From Bacteroidota bacterium (lineage in GTDB: Bacteria > Bacteroidota > Bacteroidia > Bacteroidales > WCHB1-69), in NCBI GenBank assembly GCA_009786185.1, contig WQTS01000126.1, positions 1 to 40,267 on the forward strand: 40,267 nucleotides of DNA. Direction: 5' to 3'. Each line of letters begins with the position of its first letter. Positions within the stretch are counted from its first letter, which is position 1. Positions 7,561-15,900 of the stretch are shown piece by piece. The notes under the pieces were generated by a model. That model was not told the origin of the DNA and did not search any database. It saw nothing but the letters and a program-made list of their open reading frames with translations. The translations under genes and the position numbers were made by a program.

Positions 7561-10017
7561 TTACAACTCCACAATCGTAATCCCCGCTCCTCCGCGTTCT
7601 ACAGCTTCATCGTAAAATTGTGTAACTTCTTTGCGTTTAGCTAAAAACTGACGAATAACATGGCGCAAAACGCCATTCCCCTTGCCATGCAAAATCGTTA
7701 CCTGACGAATGCCGAGCAACGTCGCTTCATCCAAATAAGTTTCCAGCGTTTGAAGTGCCTCCTCCGCGCGCATACCTCGCACATCAATCTTGGGAGAAAA
7801 TTTCGCCACTTTTTCATTCAACATGTCACCAATGCGCGTGCCGTCCAATTTTGCGGAGCCTCGTTTCACATGGCGCGCCTCTTTTTTGCTGATTTTGGTA
7901 ACTTTGTCAACGCGCGTTTTAAACGAAATAGAATTAAATGAAACCGTAACATCCTCTCCTTGAAGTTGCGTAACCTCTCCAATGGTTTGAATATCATTAA
8001 TAAAAACCGCATCACCTACACGAATTTCCGGATCCAACGACTCATGTTGAGGTTTTGCCGGCTCGTGCCTTAGAGGAACTACAGGTTTTACAACCTCTTT
8101 TTTCTCAATACTCTGTATTTCTTTCTCTATTTTTTCTTTATGTTGATAAACCTCCGTGCGGATCGTTTTCGTCTTCTTGGCATCTGCTTGGGCTTCCTTA
8201 ATCTCTCTGATCGTTTTTTCTATCACTTGGTTAGCATTATCAATAATTGAAAGCGCTTGATTTTTAGCTTTTTGCAGAATTTCTTTGCGCTGCTTTTCAA
8301 ACTCTGAAAATTTGGCGCTATAACTTGCAATCATCTCTGCCAATTTTTCATCGGTTTGCGAAACACGCTTGAGCATATTGTTAATTTCAAGTTTCTCTAC
8401 TTCAATTTCATCCAATTTTCGTTCATAATCAATCTGCGCCATGCCTGATTTTGAAACGGCGTTTTCGATAATGACATCCGGCAAACCGATTTTGCGGGCA
8501 ATTTCGTAGGTAAATGAGCTGCCCGGCTTACCTTGTCGCAGTTTAAAAAGCGGTTTCATCTGCGTAGTATCGAACAACATAGCACCGTTTTCCGCTGCCG
8601 GATGCGTGTCGCAAAAAAGTTTGAGGTTTCCGTAGTGCGTGGTAATAATGCCAAATGCCTCTTTGTCATAAAGTCCTTCCAAAATAGCTTCTGCCATGGC
8701 GCCGCCCAACGCGGGCTCCGTTCCCGATCCAAATTCATCAATCAAAAATAAAGAAGAATTATTGAGATGTTCCAACATCACATTCAAGTTTTTAAGATGC
8801 GAACTATAGGTACTCAAGTCATTTTCAATAGATTGTTCATCGCCTAAGGCAATAAAAAAGGAGGTAAAAACGCCCATGTCGGAAGTGCTGTCTAACGGCA
8901 CTAACAATCCGCATTGTAACATATATTGCAGCAAACCAATGGTTTTCAGGCATACCGATTTTCCGCCGGCATTCGGTCCCGAAATAATTAAGATCCGTTT
9001 TTCTTTATCCAAATGAATATCTAACGGAACCACTTTTTTATTTCCCGAATGTTCTTTTTGAAAAGTTAAAAACAAAATCGGATGGATGGCGTTTTTCCAA
9101 TCCATAATCTGAGTATCAAACAGATGAGGCAAAGTAGCATTAATTTTTATAGCAAATAACGCTTTGGCACGAATAAAGTCAATCGTACCCAAAAAATCAA
9201 CGCCTGTTAGAATATTTGGAATAGAAAATCGAATTTCATTAGCCATTTCGGTTAAAATGCGAATAGTTTCGCGGCGTTCGGCATTGATCAAATCTTTCAG
9301 TTCATTGTTGGCATCAAACACTTCGGTCGGTTCAATAAATACGGTTTGCCCCGTTGCCGACTCATCGTGGATAAAACCTTGCAAACGGCGTTTAAACTGT
9401 GCCGAAACGGGAATACAAAGCCGCCCGTTGCGAATGGTCATTTCCGCATCTTCTTTTACCAAACCGTCTTGTTTGGCAACGTTTAGCAACTTCCTGATTT
9501 TCTTATCCGCCTCGCCCGAAATTTTGATAATCTCACGTTTTATACGGCGCAATTCTTCCGAAGCGCCATCCCGAAGTTGCCCTTTCGGATCAATAATTTT
9601 GTTAATGGATTCTAACAGATTCTTTTCTAACAAAATATCTTTACATAAATCCCATAAACGCGGATATTTTTCCTCATCATTTTTCACTCTAAAATAAACC
9701 ACCGTTTGCACAATAGCTTGCAACATGCCACGCACTTGCGCCAGCTCATCTATTTCTAAAAAAGTGCCTTCCAATCGAATGGTTTTCAACAACGGACGCA
9801 CATCGTGAAAATCTTGCGCCGGAAACACCGTATCAAATTGCAATACTTGTTGAAACTGGAACGTTTCTTCCAGCGCAATAACAAGCTCCTCATAAAGCGT
9901 AGCATATTGAAGCTGTTCAACATGCTCTTTCCCCATATCGCTTACACACAAATTTTTAACGTGCTCGCGAATGATGTCGAATCCTATTTTTGTTTCAAAA
10001 TTTTGTGGATAAATCAT
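7561..10017 (-). CDS. mutS2: MutS2-family ATPase/endonuclease
   Basis: An 818-aa cytoplasmic MutS2, of typical length. In other bacteria it acts on recombination intermediates or collided ribosomes rather than mismatches. Seen: the MutS core with Walker A GPNAGGKS at residues 347-354, Walker B LFLIDEFGSGTEP, and the Thr/His switch TTHYGNLK. A long charged coiled coil follows (about 515-640), then a C-terminal Smr nuclease domain with KIDVRGMRAEEAL and the HGKGNGVL loop. The start MIYPQNFETKIGFD fits the family, although a TAnnTTTG box lies only 5 bp upstream, so the message may be leaderless. It is divergent from fbaA. Confidence 0.96.
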   Translation of the reverse strand: MIYPQNFETKIGFDIIREHVKNLCVSDMGKEHVEQLQYATLYEELVIALEETFQFQQVLQFDTVFPAQDFHDVRPLLKTIRLEGTFLEIDELAQVRGMLQAIVQTVVYFRVKNDEEKYPRLWDLCKDILLEKNLLESINKIIDPKGQLRDGASEELRRIKREIIKISGEADKKIRKLLNVAKQDGLVKEDAEMTIRNGRLCIPVSAQFKRRLQGFIHDESATGQTVFIEPTEVFDANNELKDLINAERRETIRILTEMANEIRFSIPNILTGVDFLGTIDFIRAKALFAIKINATLPHLFDTQIMDWKNAIHPILFLTFQKEHSGNKKVVPLDIHLDKEKRILIISGPNAGGKSVCLKTIGLLQYMLQCGLLVPLDSTSDMGVFTSFFIALGDEQSIENDLSTYSSHLKNLNVMLEHLNNSSLFLIDEFGSGTEPALGGAMAEAILEGLYDKEAFGIITTHYGNLKLFCDTHPAAENGAMLFDTTQMKPLFKLRQGKPGSSFTYEIARKIGLPDVIIENAVSKSGMAQIDYERKLDEIEVEKLEINNMLKRVSQTDEKLAEMIASYSAKFSEFEKQRKEILQKAKNQALSIIDNANQVIEKTIREIKEAQADAKKTKTIRTEVYQHKEKIEKEIQSIEKKEVVKPVVPLRHEPAKPQHESLDPEIRVGDAVFINDIQTIGEVTQLQGEDVTVSFNSISFKTRVDKVTKISKKEARHVKRGSAKLDGTRIGDMLNEKVAKFSPKIDVRGMRAEEALQTLETYLDEATLLGIRQVTILHGKGNGVLRHVIRQFLAKRKEVTQFYDEAVERGGAGITIVEL

Positions 10018-10022
10018 GGGGG

Positions 10023-10030
10023 CAAAAGTA
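10023..10030 (-). promoter_or_regulatory. Putative -7 box TACTTTTG for mutS2
   Basis: This is an exact TAnnTTTG on the minus strand ending 5 bp before the mutS2 ATG. Transcription would be expected to start at or within a few bases of the initiation codon. Confidence 0.55.
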
Positions 10031-10099
10031 GTGTTTTATTGTAGAAAGTGGAAGGGAGAAAACAGAAAGGAGTGAAAAGTGGCGACACAGTAAAAATCC

Positions 10100-10107
10100 T
10101 ATCTTTG
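10100..10107 (+). promoter_or_regulatory. Putative -7 box TATCTTTG for the FBP aldolase gene
   Basis: An exact TAnnTTTG lies 22 bp before the ATG. It faces away from the mutS2 box, and the two promoters share a 112-bp divergent region that also holds a GGGAGAAAACAGAAAGGAG tract. Confidence 0.65.
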
Positions 10108-10129
10108 CCGCATTCAAAATTTCACCATT

Positions 10130-11200
10130 ATGCCAAAAATCAATGTTCAACCGGGTGTGGCTACCGGAAAAGATTTGACAGCCATTTTTGACGCTGCAAA
10201 AGCAGAAAAATTTGCATTACCTGCTGTAAATGTAGTAGGTACGGATTCTATAAACGCTGTTATGGAGGCAGCAAAAGCGGTAAATTCTCCCGTAATTGTT
10301 CAGTTTTCGAACGGAGGCGCCGTTTTTTATGCCGGAAAATCGTTGAAAAACGAAAATGAAAAAGTGGCCATCGAAGGCGCTGTTTCAGGCGCCATGCATG
10401 TGCATCAAATTGCTGAATTATACGGTATTCCGGTAATTTTGCATACCGACCATGCCGCAAAAAAATTGCTTCCTTGGATTGACGGCTTGTTGGATGCCGG
10501 TGAAAAATTCTACGCAAAACACGGCAAACCGCTTTTTAGTTCTCACATGATTGATTTATCGGAAGAATCGCTTGAAGAAAATATTGAAATTTGTAAAAAA
10601 TATTTAGTCCGCATGGCTAAAATGGACATGACATTAGAGATTGAGTTGGGCATTACCGGCGGCGAAGAAGATGGCGTGGATAATACCGGTGTGGAATGTT
10701 CAAAACTATATACTCAGCCTGAAGATGTAGCATTTGCATACGAAGAACTCATGAAAATTAGCCCTAATTTTACCATTGCAGCTTCTTTTGGAAATGTACA
10801 CGGCGTTTATAAACCGGGCAATGTAAAATTAGAGCCGATTATTTTGCATAATTCGCAAAAATTTATCGAAGAAAAATACAAAACCCAAGCCAATCCTGTA
10901 AATTTCGTATTTCACGGCGGTAGCGGCTCAGAGCCTGAAAAAATTGCCGAATCATTACAATACGGCGTCGTGAAGATGAATATTGATACCGATACGCAAT
11001 GGGCTTTCTGGGAAGGCGTTATGAATTATTACAAAGAGAAGAAAGATTATTTGCAAGGACAAATCGGAAATCCCGAAGGAGAAGACAAGCCTAACAAGAA
11101 ATATTACGACCCGCGCGTATTCCTTCGTGAAGGCGAAAAAACAATGGTGGAACGTTTGAAAGTTGCTTTCAGTGATTTGAATGCTATTGATCGTTATTAA
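10130..11200 (+). CDS. fbaA: Class II fructose-bisphosphate aldolase
   Basis: A 356-aa Zn-dependent aldolase of glycolysis and gluconeogenesis (fructose 1,6-bisphosphate to DHAP and GAP). The class II long-chain (FbaA) type is shown by HTDHAAKK with Asp107 and zinc ligand His108, SSHMIDLSEESLEENI, ELGITGGEEDGVDN and the phosphate loop FVFHGGSGSEPEKIAESL followed by KMNIDTDTQWAFWEG. The length matches the family. It has its own promoter box. A Usp-like gene follows after 73 bp of AT-rich TTAAAT repeats. Confidence 0.97.
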   Translation: MPKINVQPGVATGKDLTAIFDAAKAEKFALPAVNVVGTDSINAVMEAAKAVNSPVIVQFSNGGAVFYAGKSLKNENEKVAIEGAVSGAMHVHQIAELYGIPVILHTDHAAKKLLPWIDGLLDAGEKFYAKHGKPLFSSHMIDLSEESLEENIEICKKYLVRMAKMDMTLEIELGITGGEEDGVDNTGVECSKLYTQPEDVAFAYEELMKISPNFTIAASFGNVHGVYKPGNVKLEPIILHNSQKFIEEKYKTQANPVNFVFHGGSGSEPEKIAESLQYGVVKMNIDTDTQWAFWEGVMNYYKEKKDYLQGQIGNPEGEDKPNKKYYDPRVFLREGEKTMVERLKVAFSDLNAIDRY

Positions 11201-11273
11201 TAAGCGCCAAGAGACGAGTGGCAATCGTGACACCTTAAATCTTTAAATCCTTAAATTTTTAAATCAACATGTC

Positions 11274-12020
11274 ATGAAAAACACCATTGTGGTTCTTGCC
11301 GATGATTCTACCTACGGAAAAGCTGCGTTAGCACACGCGCAAAAATTGGCGCAAATTTTTGACGCAACAGTTAATACAATTTTTATAACAGAAAAAGCGG
11401 ACTTGCGCGCCGTTTTTTCCGCTACTGAGGCTGAGAATACGTTATGTTTCGTTATGTCTGTAGCTTCTTCAAAAAAACTTGCTTTTTTTAATGTGAAAAA
11501 TGCAAGAAAATGGATCAGGAAATCGCGTATTCCGGTGTTGGTGGTTGGAGATAGAACACCAAAAGAAAATGATTATCAGCAAATTATTTTACCTTTAGAT
11601 ATTAATTGCCAAGATAAGGAATTGGCATTGTGGGCAAGTTATTTTCCTGCATATTTTCAAAAAAATTGCCCAAACATTCCCAAAGAAAATCTCTTGATAC
11701 ACATTATTTTTAACCAATATAAAGATGAACTTTTGAATCAAAAAGTACTAAATAATATTGCTTTTGTTACAAAAATGTTTGATAACTTAGAAGCGCCCTA
11801 CCGGCTGCATCCGTTTACAAAAATTGACAACATCCATACCTTCGGATTGAAATTTGCCGAAAAAACAGGAAATAGTATTATGCTTTTTTTAATGACCGAG
11901 CATTATTCTTTCATTGATCTTATTTTTGGACCGGTAGAGAATAAAATTTTAGGGAATAAAGAGCGTATTCCCGTGCTTTGCCTTAATCCGCGGGAGGATA
12001 TTTTTGTGCTTTGTCAATAA
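11274..12020 (+). CDS. Universal-stress-protein-like protein
   Basis: A 248-aa cytoplasmic protein. The N-terminal half begins KNTIVVLADDSTYGKAALAHAQKLAQIF and has IPVLVVGDR before the midpoint. The second half begins QQIILPLDINCQDKELALWAS and ends RIPVLCLNP. This is the tandem-UspA layout. The usual nucleotide-binding G-x2-G-x9-G(S/T) is not clear in either half, so it may be a non-ATP-binding member. No operon partner is visible apart from the upstream aldolase. Confidence 0.65.
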   Translation: MKNTIVVLADDSTYGKAALAHAQKLAQIFDATVNTIFITEKADLRAVFSATEAENTLCFVMSVASSKKLAFFNVKNARKWIRKSRIPVLVVGDRTPKENDYQQIILPLDINCQDKELALWASYFPAYFQKNCPNIPKENLLIHIIFNQYKDELLNQKVLNNIAFVTKMFDNLEAPYRLHPFTKIDNIHTFGLKFAEKTGNSIMLFLMTEHYSFIDLIFGPVENKILGNKERIPVLCLNPREDIFVLCQ

Positions 12021-12104
12021 TTCATTTTCACTTCCCCCTTTTTTAGAATCAACAATGTGTGGGGCGAAAAAATTGCAAAAGGTGCGTCTTTACTAATTTT
12101 CTTC

Positions 12105-12112
12105 TATCTTCG
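12105..12112 (+). promoter_or_regulatory. Near-match -7 box TATCTTCG upstream of the OMP gene
   Basis: Seven of eight positions match TAnnTTTG. It lies 80 bp before the start codon, giving a moderately long AT-rich leader. It is the only candidate in the gap. Confidence 0.4.
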
Positions 12113-12192
12113 CAACCCTTGCATCAGTATAAGAACTGAGGTTAGCTTGTAATAAAAATAACATTAAAGTTACGTATAATTTAAAAAAATAA

Positions 12193-12888
12193 ATGCTTAT
12201 GAAAAAAATTATTATGCTTATTGTCAGCACTTTCATTATTTCAAGTGTAAATGCTCAATGGTTTTTGGGCGGCAATGTGGGTATTAATGCAACCATTGGT
12301 GAAGCCGCAGGAGCGCCTGCAATACCAAATACTAAAAAAGATAGAGACTATCTTGTGGGTTTGGCAATTGCACCTAAGTTTGGTTATTATTTTAATGAGA
12401 AAGTTGCTGCCGGTGTAGAACTTTCTTTTGGCCTTACCATTGCGAGCACAACGAAAATCGTTTATGACCCATTTTATGGCAGTTACTATCCTACAAAATA
12501 TGAGGGGATGTTGTTTAATTGGCGTTTTGCTCCCTTTTTCAGGTATGCTGTATTTACACATAAAAAGTTTTCCTTAATGTTGGAAGGAACCATCGGAATT
12601 GGAGGAGAGCATAGCAATTTAAGTTCAAATAATCTGCAAGATTATTCTATGATAGGAATTGGCGTTTTAAATATTGTTCCTGTATTAAGCTATAAATTAA
12701 CAGACCGCTTGCAATTAGAAGCGGTACTTAATTTTCTCAACCTCGGATATAATATTGATATTGATTTAGTTCCGGATGGATCTTGGAAAGCAAAGCATCT
12801 TCAACACGATTTGAATATTGGATTTAATGCCAAAAGCATTTTCGTAATGTCGCAACTAACCATTGGGGTTATTTATAAATTTAAGTAA
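12193..12888 (+). CDS. Outer-membrane beta-barrel protein
   Basis: A 231-aa exported protein. The signal peptide KKIIMLIVSTFIISSVNAQ has a VNA|Q cleavage site, and Met3 at 12199 is the more natural start. The mature part alternates Gly/aromatic strands (FLGGNVGIN, FGYYFNEKVAAGVELSFGLTIA, RFAPFFRYAVF, LMLEGTIGIGGEHS) and ends in an aromatic/Lys strand (SQLTIGVIYKFK). This fits the OmpA-like or porin_OMP small-barrel fold of Bacteroidota. The ligand and role are unknown. It is monocistronic: a near-consensus -7 box upstream and a strong hairpin downstream. Confidence 0.8.
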   Translation: MLMKKIIMLIVSTFIISSVNAQWFLGGNVGINATIGEAAGAPAIPNTKKDRDYLVGLAIAPKFGYYFNEKVAAGVELSFGLTIASTTKIVYDPFYGSYYPTKYEGMLFNWRFAPFFRYAVFTHKKFSLMLEGTIGIGGEHSNLSSNNLQDYSMIGIGVLNIVPVLSYKLTDRLQLEAVLNFLNLGYNIDIDLVPDGSWKAKHLQHDLNIGFNAKSIFVMSQLTIGVIYKFK

Positions 12889-12961
12889 ATCTAAAAACCA
12901 TCGCGTTGCATATTGTCTTTTCTTCCGCCGGCAAAGACAGCATGTATTACCTTTTAAACAC

Positions 12962-12999
12962 AAAAACCAATAATTTTCAAGTGTAAATTATCGGTTTTT
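12962..12999. terminator. Bidirectional terminator-like hairpin
   Basis: A 15-bp stem with one mismatch pairs AAAAACCAATAATTT (12962-12976) with AAATTATCGGTTTTT (12985-12999) around an 8-nt loop. An A-run on one side and a T-run on the other let it serve both the OMP gene and the opposing tRNA-Ser gene. Confidence 0.75.
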
Positions 13000-13017
13000 A
13001 TGTTTTTTAAGCGTTTG

Positions 13018-13104
13018 CGGAGAGAGGGGGATTCGAACCCCCGGTAGGGTTACCCCTACGACAGTTTAGCAAACTGTTGGTTTCAGCCACTCACCCATCT
13101 CTCC
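13018..13104 (-). tRNA. tRNA-Ser (anticodon GCT)
   Basis: An 87-nt class II tRNA on the minus strand. The acceptor stem GGAGAGA/TCTCTCC has discriminator G. The anticodon stem ACAGT/ACTGT encloses TTGCTAA, giving anticodon GCT at 13068-13070. A long variable arm is present (CGTAGGGGTAACCCTACC), and the T-arm is GGGGG-TTCGAAT-CCCCC. It reads AGC/AGU codons. CCA is not encoded. All arms pair. Confidence 0.97.
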
Positions 13105-13130
13105 TAACCTTCCTTTTCTTTTTTGAACGG

Positions 13131-13138
13131 CGAAAATA
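13131..13138 (-). promoter_or_regulatory. Near-match -7 box TATTTTCG for tRNA-Ser
   Basis: One mismatch to TAnnTTTG on the minus strand, 26 bp upstream of the mature tRNA 5' end. It would give a short processed leader. Confidence 0.4.
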
Positions 13139-13184
13139 TATTTTTTTTTATGCCTTACGCCTATTCATCTTTAAAAAAACATTC

Positions 13185-13192
13185 TATTTTTG
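13185..13192 (+). promoter_or_regulatory. Putative -7 box TATTTTTG for lpxD
   Basis: An exact TAnnTTTG lies 14 bp before the ATG at 13207. It settles the lpxD start, because any start further upstream would lie in front of the promoter. Confidence 0.65.
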
Positions 13193-13206
13193 CCGAAAAT
13201 ATTTTG

Positions 13207-14232
13207 ATGACGTTTACGGTATCACAAATTGCAGAAATACTCTCCGCTTCTATCGAAGGAAATCCCAACGCGACGATTCATACAGTATGTAAAATTGAAG
13301 AAGGTGTTGAAGGTGGTTTGTCCTTTTTAGCAAATCTTAAATATACTGATTATGTATATGATACAAAGGCTTCTGCTGTGATTGTATGCGCTGATTTTGT
13401 TCCTGAAAAACCGGTTCAAACTACATTGATTCGCACGAAAAATCCCTATTTGGCGCTGGCTAAACTGTTGGAGGTTTACCAACAAATGAAACCTAAGAAA
13501 ATGGGTGTTTCACCGCAAGCTTGTGTCGCAAAAAGCGCAATTATTGGCGAAAATGTGTACATCGGCGAGTTCGTGAGCGTAGGAGAGCATGCAAAAATTG
13601 AAGATAACGTTCAATTATACCCACATGTTTGTGTAGGCGACGGGGCGAAAATCGGAAAAAATACCGTGCTTTATTCAGGAGTGAAGGTGTATGCCGAATG
13701 CGAAATAGGACACAATACGGTAATTCATGCCGGTGCAGTGATCGGAGCCGATGGATTTGGGTTTGCACAACAGGATGGCAACCATTTTAAAGTGCCTCAA
13801 GTAGGAAATGTAGTCATTGGAAATCACGTAGAAATTGGCGCAAATACCTGCATTGACAGGGCAACGTTGGGTTCAACCAAAATTCACGATTACGTGAAGT
13901 TGGACAACCTCATCCAAATTGCACACAATTGCGAAATTGGCGAAGGGTCAGCTTTTGCCTCTCAAGTAGGCGTTTCCGGATCTACAAAAATCGGAAAAAA
14001 ATGTATTGTGGCAGGACAAGTGGGTGTTGCCGGGCATTTAAAAATCGGAGACAATGTTGTTATCGGAGCACAATCGGGAGTAAGCAACAATATTCTTGAT
14101 CGCAAAATTGTGTTAGGCTCGCCGGCAGTCTCCGCTTTGGAAGAAAAAAAACTTATTATATATAGAAAAAAATTACCTGAATTGTTTAACCAAGTTAATG
14201 AATTAAAAATGCAGATGAAGAAATCGGAGTGA
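13207..14232 (+). CDS. lpxD: UDP-3-O-acylglucosamine N-acyltransferase LpxD
   Basis: A 341-aa lipid A enzyme adding the second (N-linked) hydroxyacyl chain. The N-terminal uridine-binding domain (TFTVSQIAEILSASIEGN, EEGVEGGLSFLANLKY) is followed by a left-handed beta-helix of hexapeptide repeats from about residue 100. The catalytic His240 lies in NLIQIAHNCEIGEG. The start at 13207 is preferred over an upstream TTG, because MTFTVSQIAEI matches the family and the promoter lies just before it. The gene is followed by lpxC after 22 bp. Both act in lipid A synthesis. Confidence 0.95.
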   Translation: MTFTVSQIAEILSASIEGNPNATIHTVCKIEEGVEGGLSFLANLKYTDYVYDTKASAVIVCADFVPEKPVQTTLIRTKNPYLALAKLLEVYQQMKPKKMGVSPQACVAKSAIIGENVYIGEFVSVGEHAKIEDNVQLYPHVCVGDGAKIGKNTVLYSGVKVYAECEIGHNTVIHAGAVIGADGFGFAQQDGNHFKVPQVGNVVIGNHVEIGANTCIDRATLGSTKIHDYVKLDNLIQIAHNCEIGEGSAFASQVGVSGSTKIGKKCIVAGQVGVAGHLKIGDNVVIGAQSGVSNNILDRKIVLGSPAVSALEEKKLIIYRKKLPELFNQVNELKMQMKKSE

Positions 14233-14254
14233 TTTTTTCGGTAACAAGTTTTTT

Positions 14255-15187
14255 ATGAAAAAAAATCAAACTACTATCGCTTCGGAGATCTCTATCTCCG
14301 GAAAAGGATTGCACACAGGATGTGTAGTATCTATTACGTTGCAACCGGCGCCCGCACATCACGGCATTGTTTTTCAAAGAACTGATGTGCCCGGCAAGCC
14401 CACGGTAAAAGCACATATTTTGAACGTTGCAGATACTTCGAGAAGTACTAATCTTCAAGAAAACGGAGTCAATGTTAAAACGGTGGAACATTTATTAGCC
14501 GCTTTAGCCGGAATGAGTATTGATAATGTGCTCATTCAAATTAATGCCGAAGAAGTGCCTATTTTAGATGGAAGCGCTGCGCCTTTTATCGCCATGATAC
14601 AAAATTCCGGCATCAAAGAACTTCCCGAAGAAAGAGAATATCTATCTGTTGATGAGGTTGTTAAATTTGAAAAACCGGATGTTGGCATTGAGTTAATTTT
14701 AGTGCCTGCAGAAAAGTTTTCTATGTCGGTAATGGTGGATTATGGTACCTCCGTGTTAGCCAGCCAGTATGCCTCTATCAAAAAAATGGAAGAATTTGTA
14801 GAAAGTATCGCTTCTTGCCGCACGTTTGTATTTCTCCATGAATTGCACTATCTTATTAAAAACAATTTAGTTAAAGGTGGAGAGTTAGATAACGCCATTG
14901 TCTTTGTAGATAAAAAACCAAATCCGGATATTTTAGATGAAATAGGAAGCTTCTTCAATAAAAAAGATATCCAAATTAACGAAAACGGTACTTTAAACAA
15001 TGTTCAATTGCGCTGTTTAAACGAACCGGCTTGCCATAAACTTCTTGATTTACTGGGAGATCTGTATCTTTTGGGAAAACCGATAAAAGGAGAAATTATT
15101 GCACGCAAACCCGGGCATTTCGCGAATACGGAGTTTGTGAAGTTGATACACGAATACTTGGAAAATAGAGAAACAGCTAAAAATTAG
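14255..15187 (+). CDS. lpxC: UDP-3-O-acyl-N-acetylglucosamine deacetylase LpxC, without FabZ domain
   Basis: A 310-aa Zn deacetylase, the committed step of lipid A synthesis. The zinc ligands His79 (VEHLLAAL), His261 and Asp265 (CHKLLDLLGDLYLLG) are present, as is His288 (PGHFANTEF). In most Bacteroidota LpxC is fused to FabZ (about 460 aa), and lpxA follows. Here the protein stops right after the LpxC domain (ENRETAKN). Its last 11 bp overlap the convergent maf gene, and neither fabZ nor lpxA follows. The enzyme itself looks complete. FabZ and LpxA must be encoded elsewhere if they are present. Confidence 0.95.
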   Translation: MKKNQTTIASEISISGKGLHTGCVVSITLQPAPAHHGIVFQRTDVPGKPTVKAHILNVADTSRSTNLQENGVNVKTVEHLLAALAGMSIDNVLIQINAEEVPILDGSAAPFIAMIQNSGIKELPEEREYLSVDEVVKFEKPDVGIELILVPAEKFSMSVMVDYGTSVLASQYASIKKMEEFVESIASCRTFVFLHELHYLIKNNLVKGGELDNAIVFVDKKPNPDILDEIGSFFNKKDIQINENGTLNNVQLRCLNEPACHKLLDLLGDLYLLGKPIKGEIIARKPGHFANTEFVKLIHEYLENRETAKN

Positions 15188-15749
15188 CCAACATCTCCCC
15201 CAACACCTGCGTTGGCAACCCCATCACGTTATAAAAACATCCGTGAATAGAGGTTACTCCTATCAATCCGATCCATTCCTGAATGCCGTATCCGCCGGCT
15301 TTGTCGTATGGTTTATAGTGCTTAATGTAATATTGTATCTCTTCTTCCGAGAGCGATTTAAATGTAACATCAGTAACATTATGTTTCGTAATCGTTTTTC
15401 CCTTAGTAGCTACGGTTAAGCCGCTGATTACCTGATGTGTTTTTCCGGATAATTGTTGCAACATAGTAGTAGCTTCCGCTTCGGTTTCGGGTTTTCCAAA
15501 AATCATATCATCTAAAACAACAATCGTATCACAAGATATAAAGATGTCGTTTTCAGCATATTTTGAAAAATCAACAGATGTTAATTTGAGTTGGGATAGA
15601 TACTCGGCAATTTGTGTAGGAGTGAAATGTTCGGGATAGACTTCTTCCACATCAGTATGCAGGATTTCAAAGCTAAACCCCATTTCTTCAAGGAGTTGTT
15701 TTCGCCTTGGAGATTTAGAAACTAAGAATATTTTTTGTTTTTTTAGCAC
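15177..15749 (-). CDS. maf: Maf-family nucleoside triphosphate pyrophosphatase
   Basis: A 190-aa housekeeping NTP pyrophosphatase (dTTP/UTP or modified nucleotides). Motifs: the phosphate loop SKSPRRKQLL near the N terminus, SCDTIVV (usually ADTIV), GKPETEAEA, and KPYDKAGGYGIQEWIG, typical of the YhdE-like dTTP/UTP subgroup. The start codon is GTG (15747-15749), with no ATG upstream in frame close by. Its 3' end overlaps lpxC on the opposite strand by 11 bp. Confidence 0.93.
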   Translation of the reverse strand: MLKKQKIFLVSKSPRRKQLLEEMGFSFEILHTDVEEVYPEHFTPTQIAEYLSQLKLTSVDFSKYAENDIFISCDTIVVLDDMIFGKPETEAEATTMLQQLSGKTHQVISGLTVATKGKTITKHNVTDVTFKSLSEEEIQYYIKHYKPYDKAGGYGIQEWIGLIGVTSIHGCFYNVMGLPTQVLGEMLANF

Positions 15750-15793
15750 GCGGATGACGTAAATTTAACAGATTATTATTAACTATCGTTCGG

Positions 15794-15875
15794 CGGCGGT
15801 TGTACCGCCGTCGTCCTATTTTGCCGCAGGCTGAGCCTGCCAAAATAATTCGACTTAAGCAAAGCCTAAGCCGAA
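15794..15875. repeat. Three adjacent REP-like palindromes
   Basis: CGGCGGT-tgt-ACCGCCG (15794-15810) is followed by ATTTTG..GCAGGCT-g-AGCCTGC..CAAAAT (15818-15846) and TTCGACTTAAGC-aaa-GCCTAAGCCGAA (15849-15875, two mismatches). They fill most of the 151-bp gap between the 3' end of the TlpA gene and the maf start. An AT-rich TATCATCTAATTATCTC tract follows. They may double as a transcription stop for the TlpA gene. Confidence 0.75.
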
Positions 15876-15900
15876 CCTTATCATCTAATTATCTCATTAT

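Noticed and set aside
9164..9697. 177-codon open frame antisense to mutS2
   Set aside because: Shadow of mutS2 codon use; no family resemblance.
13123..13206. Longer LpxD start at a TTG
   Set aside because: The added residues are not LpxD-like and precede the TATTTTTG box. ATG at 13207 fits the family.
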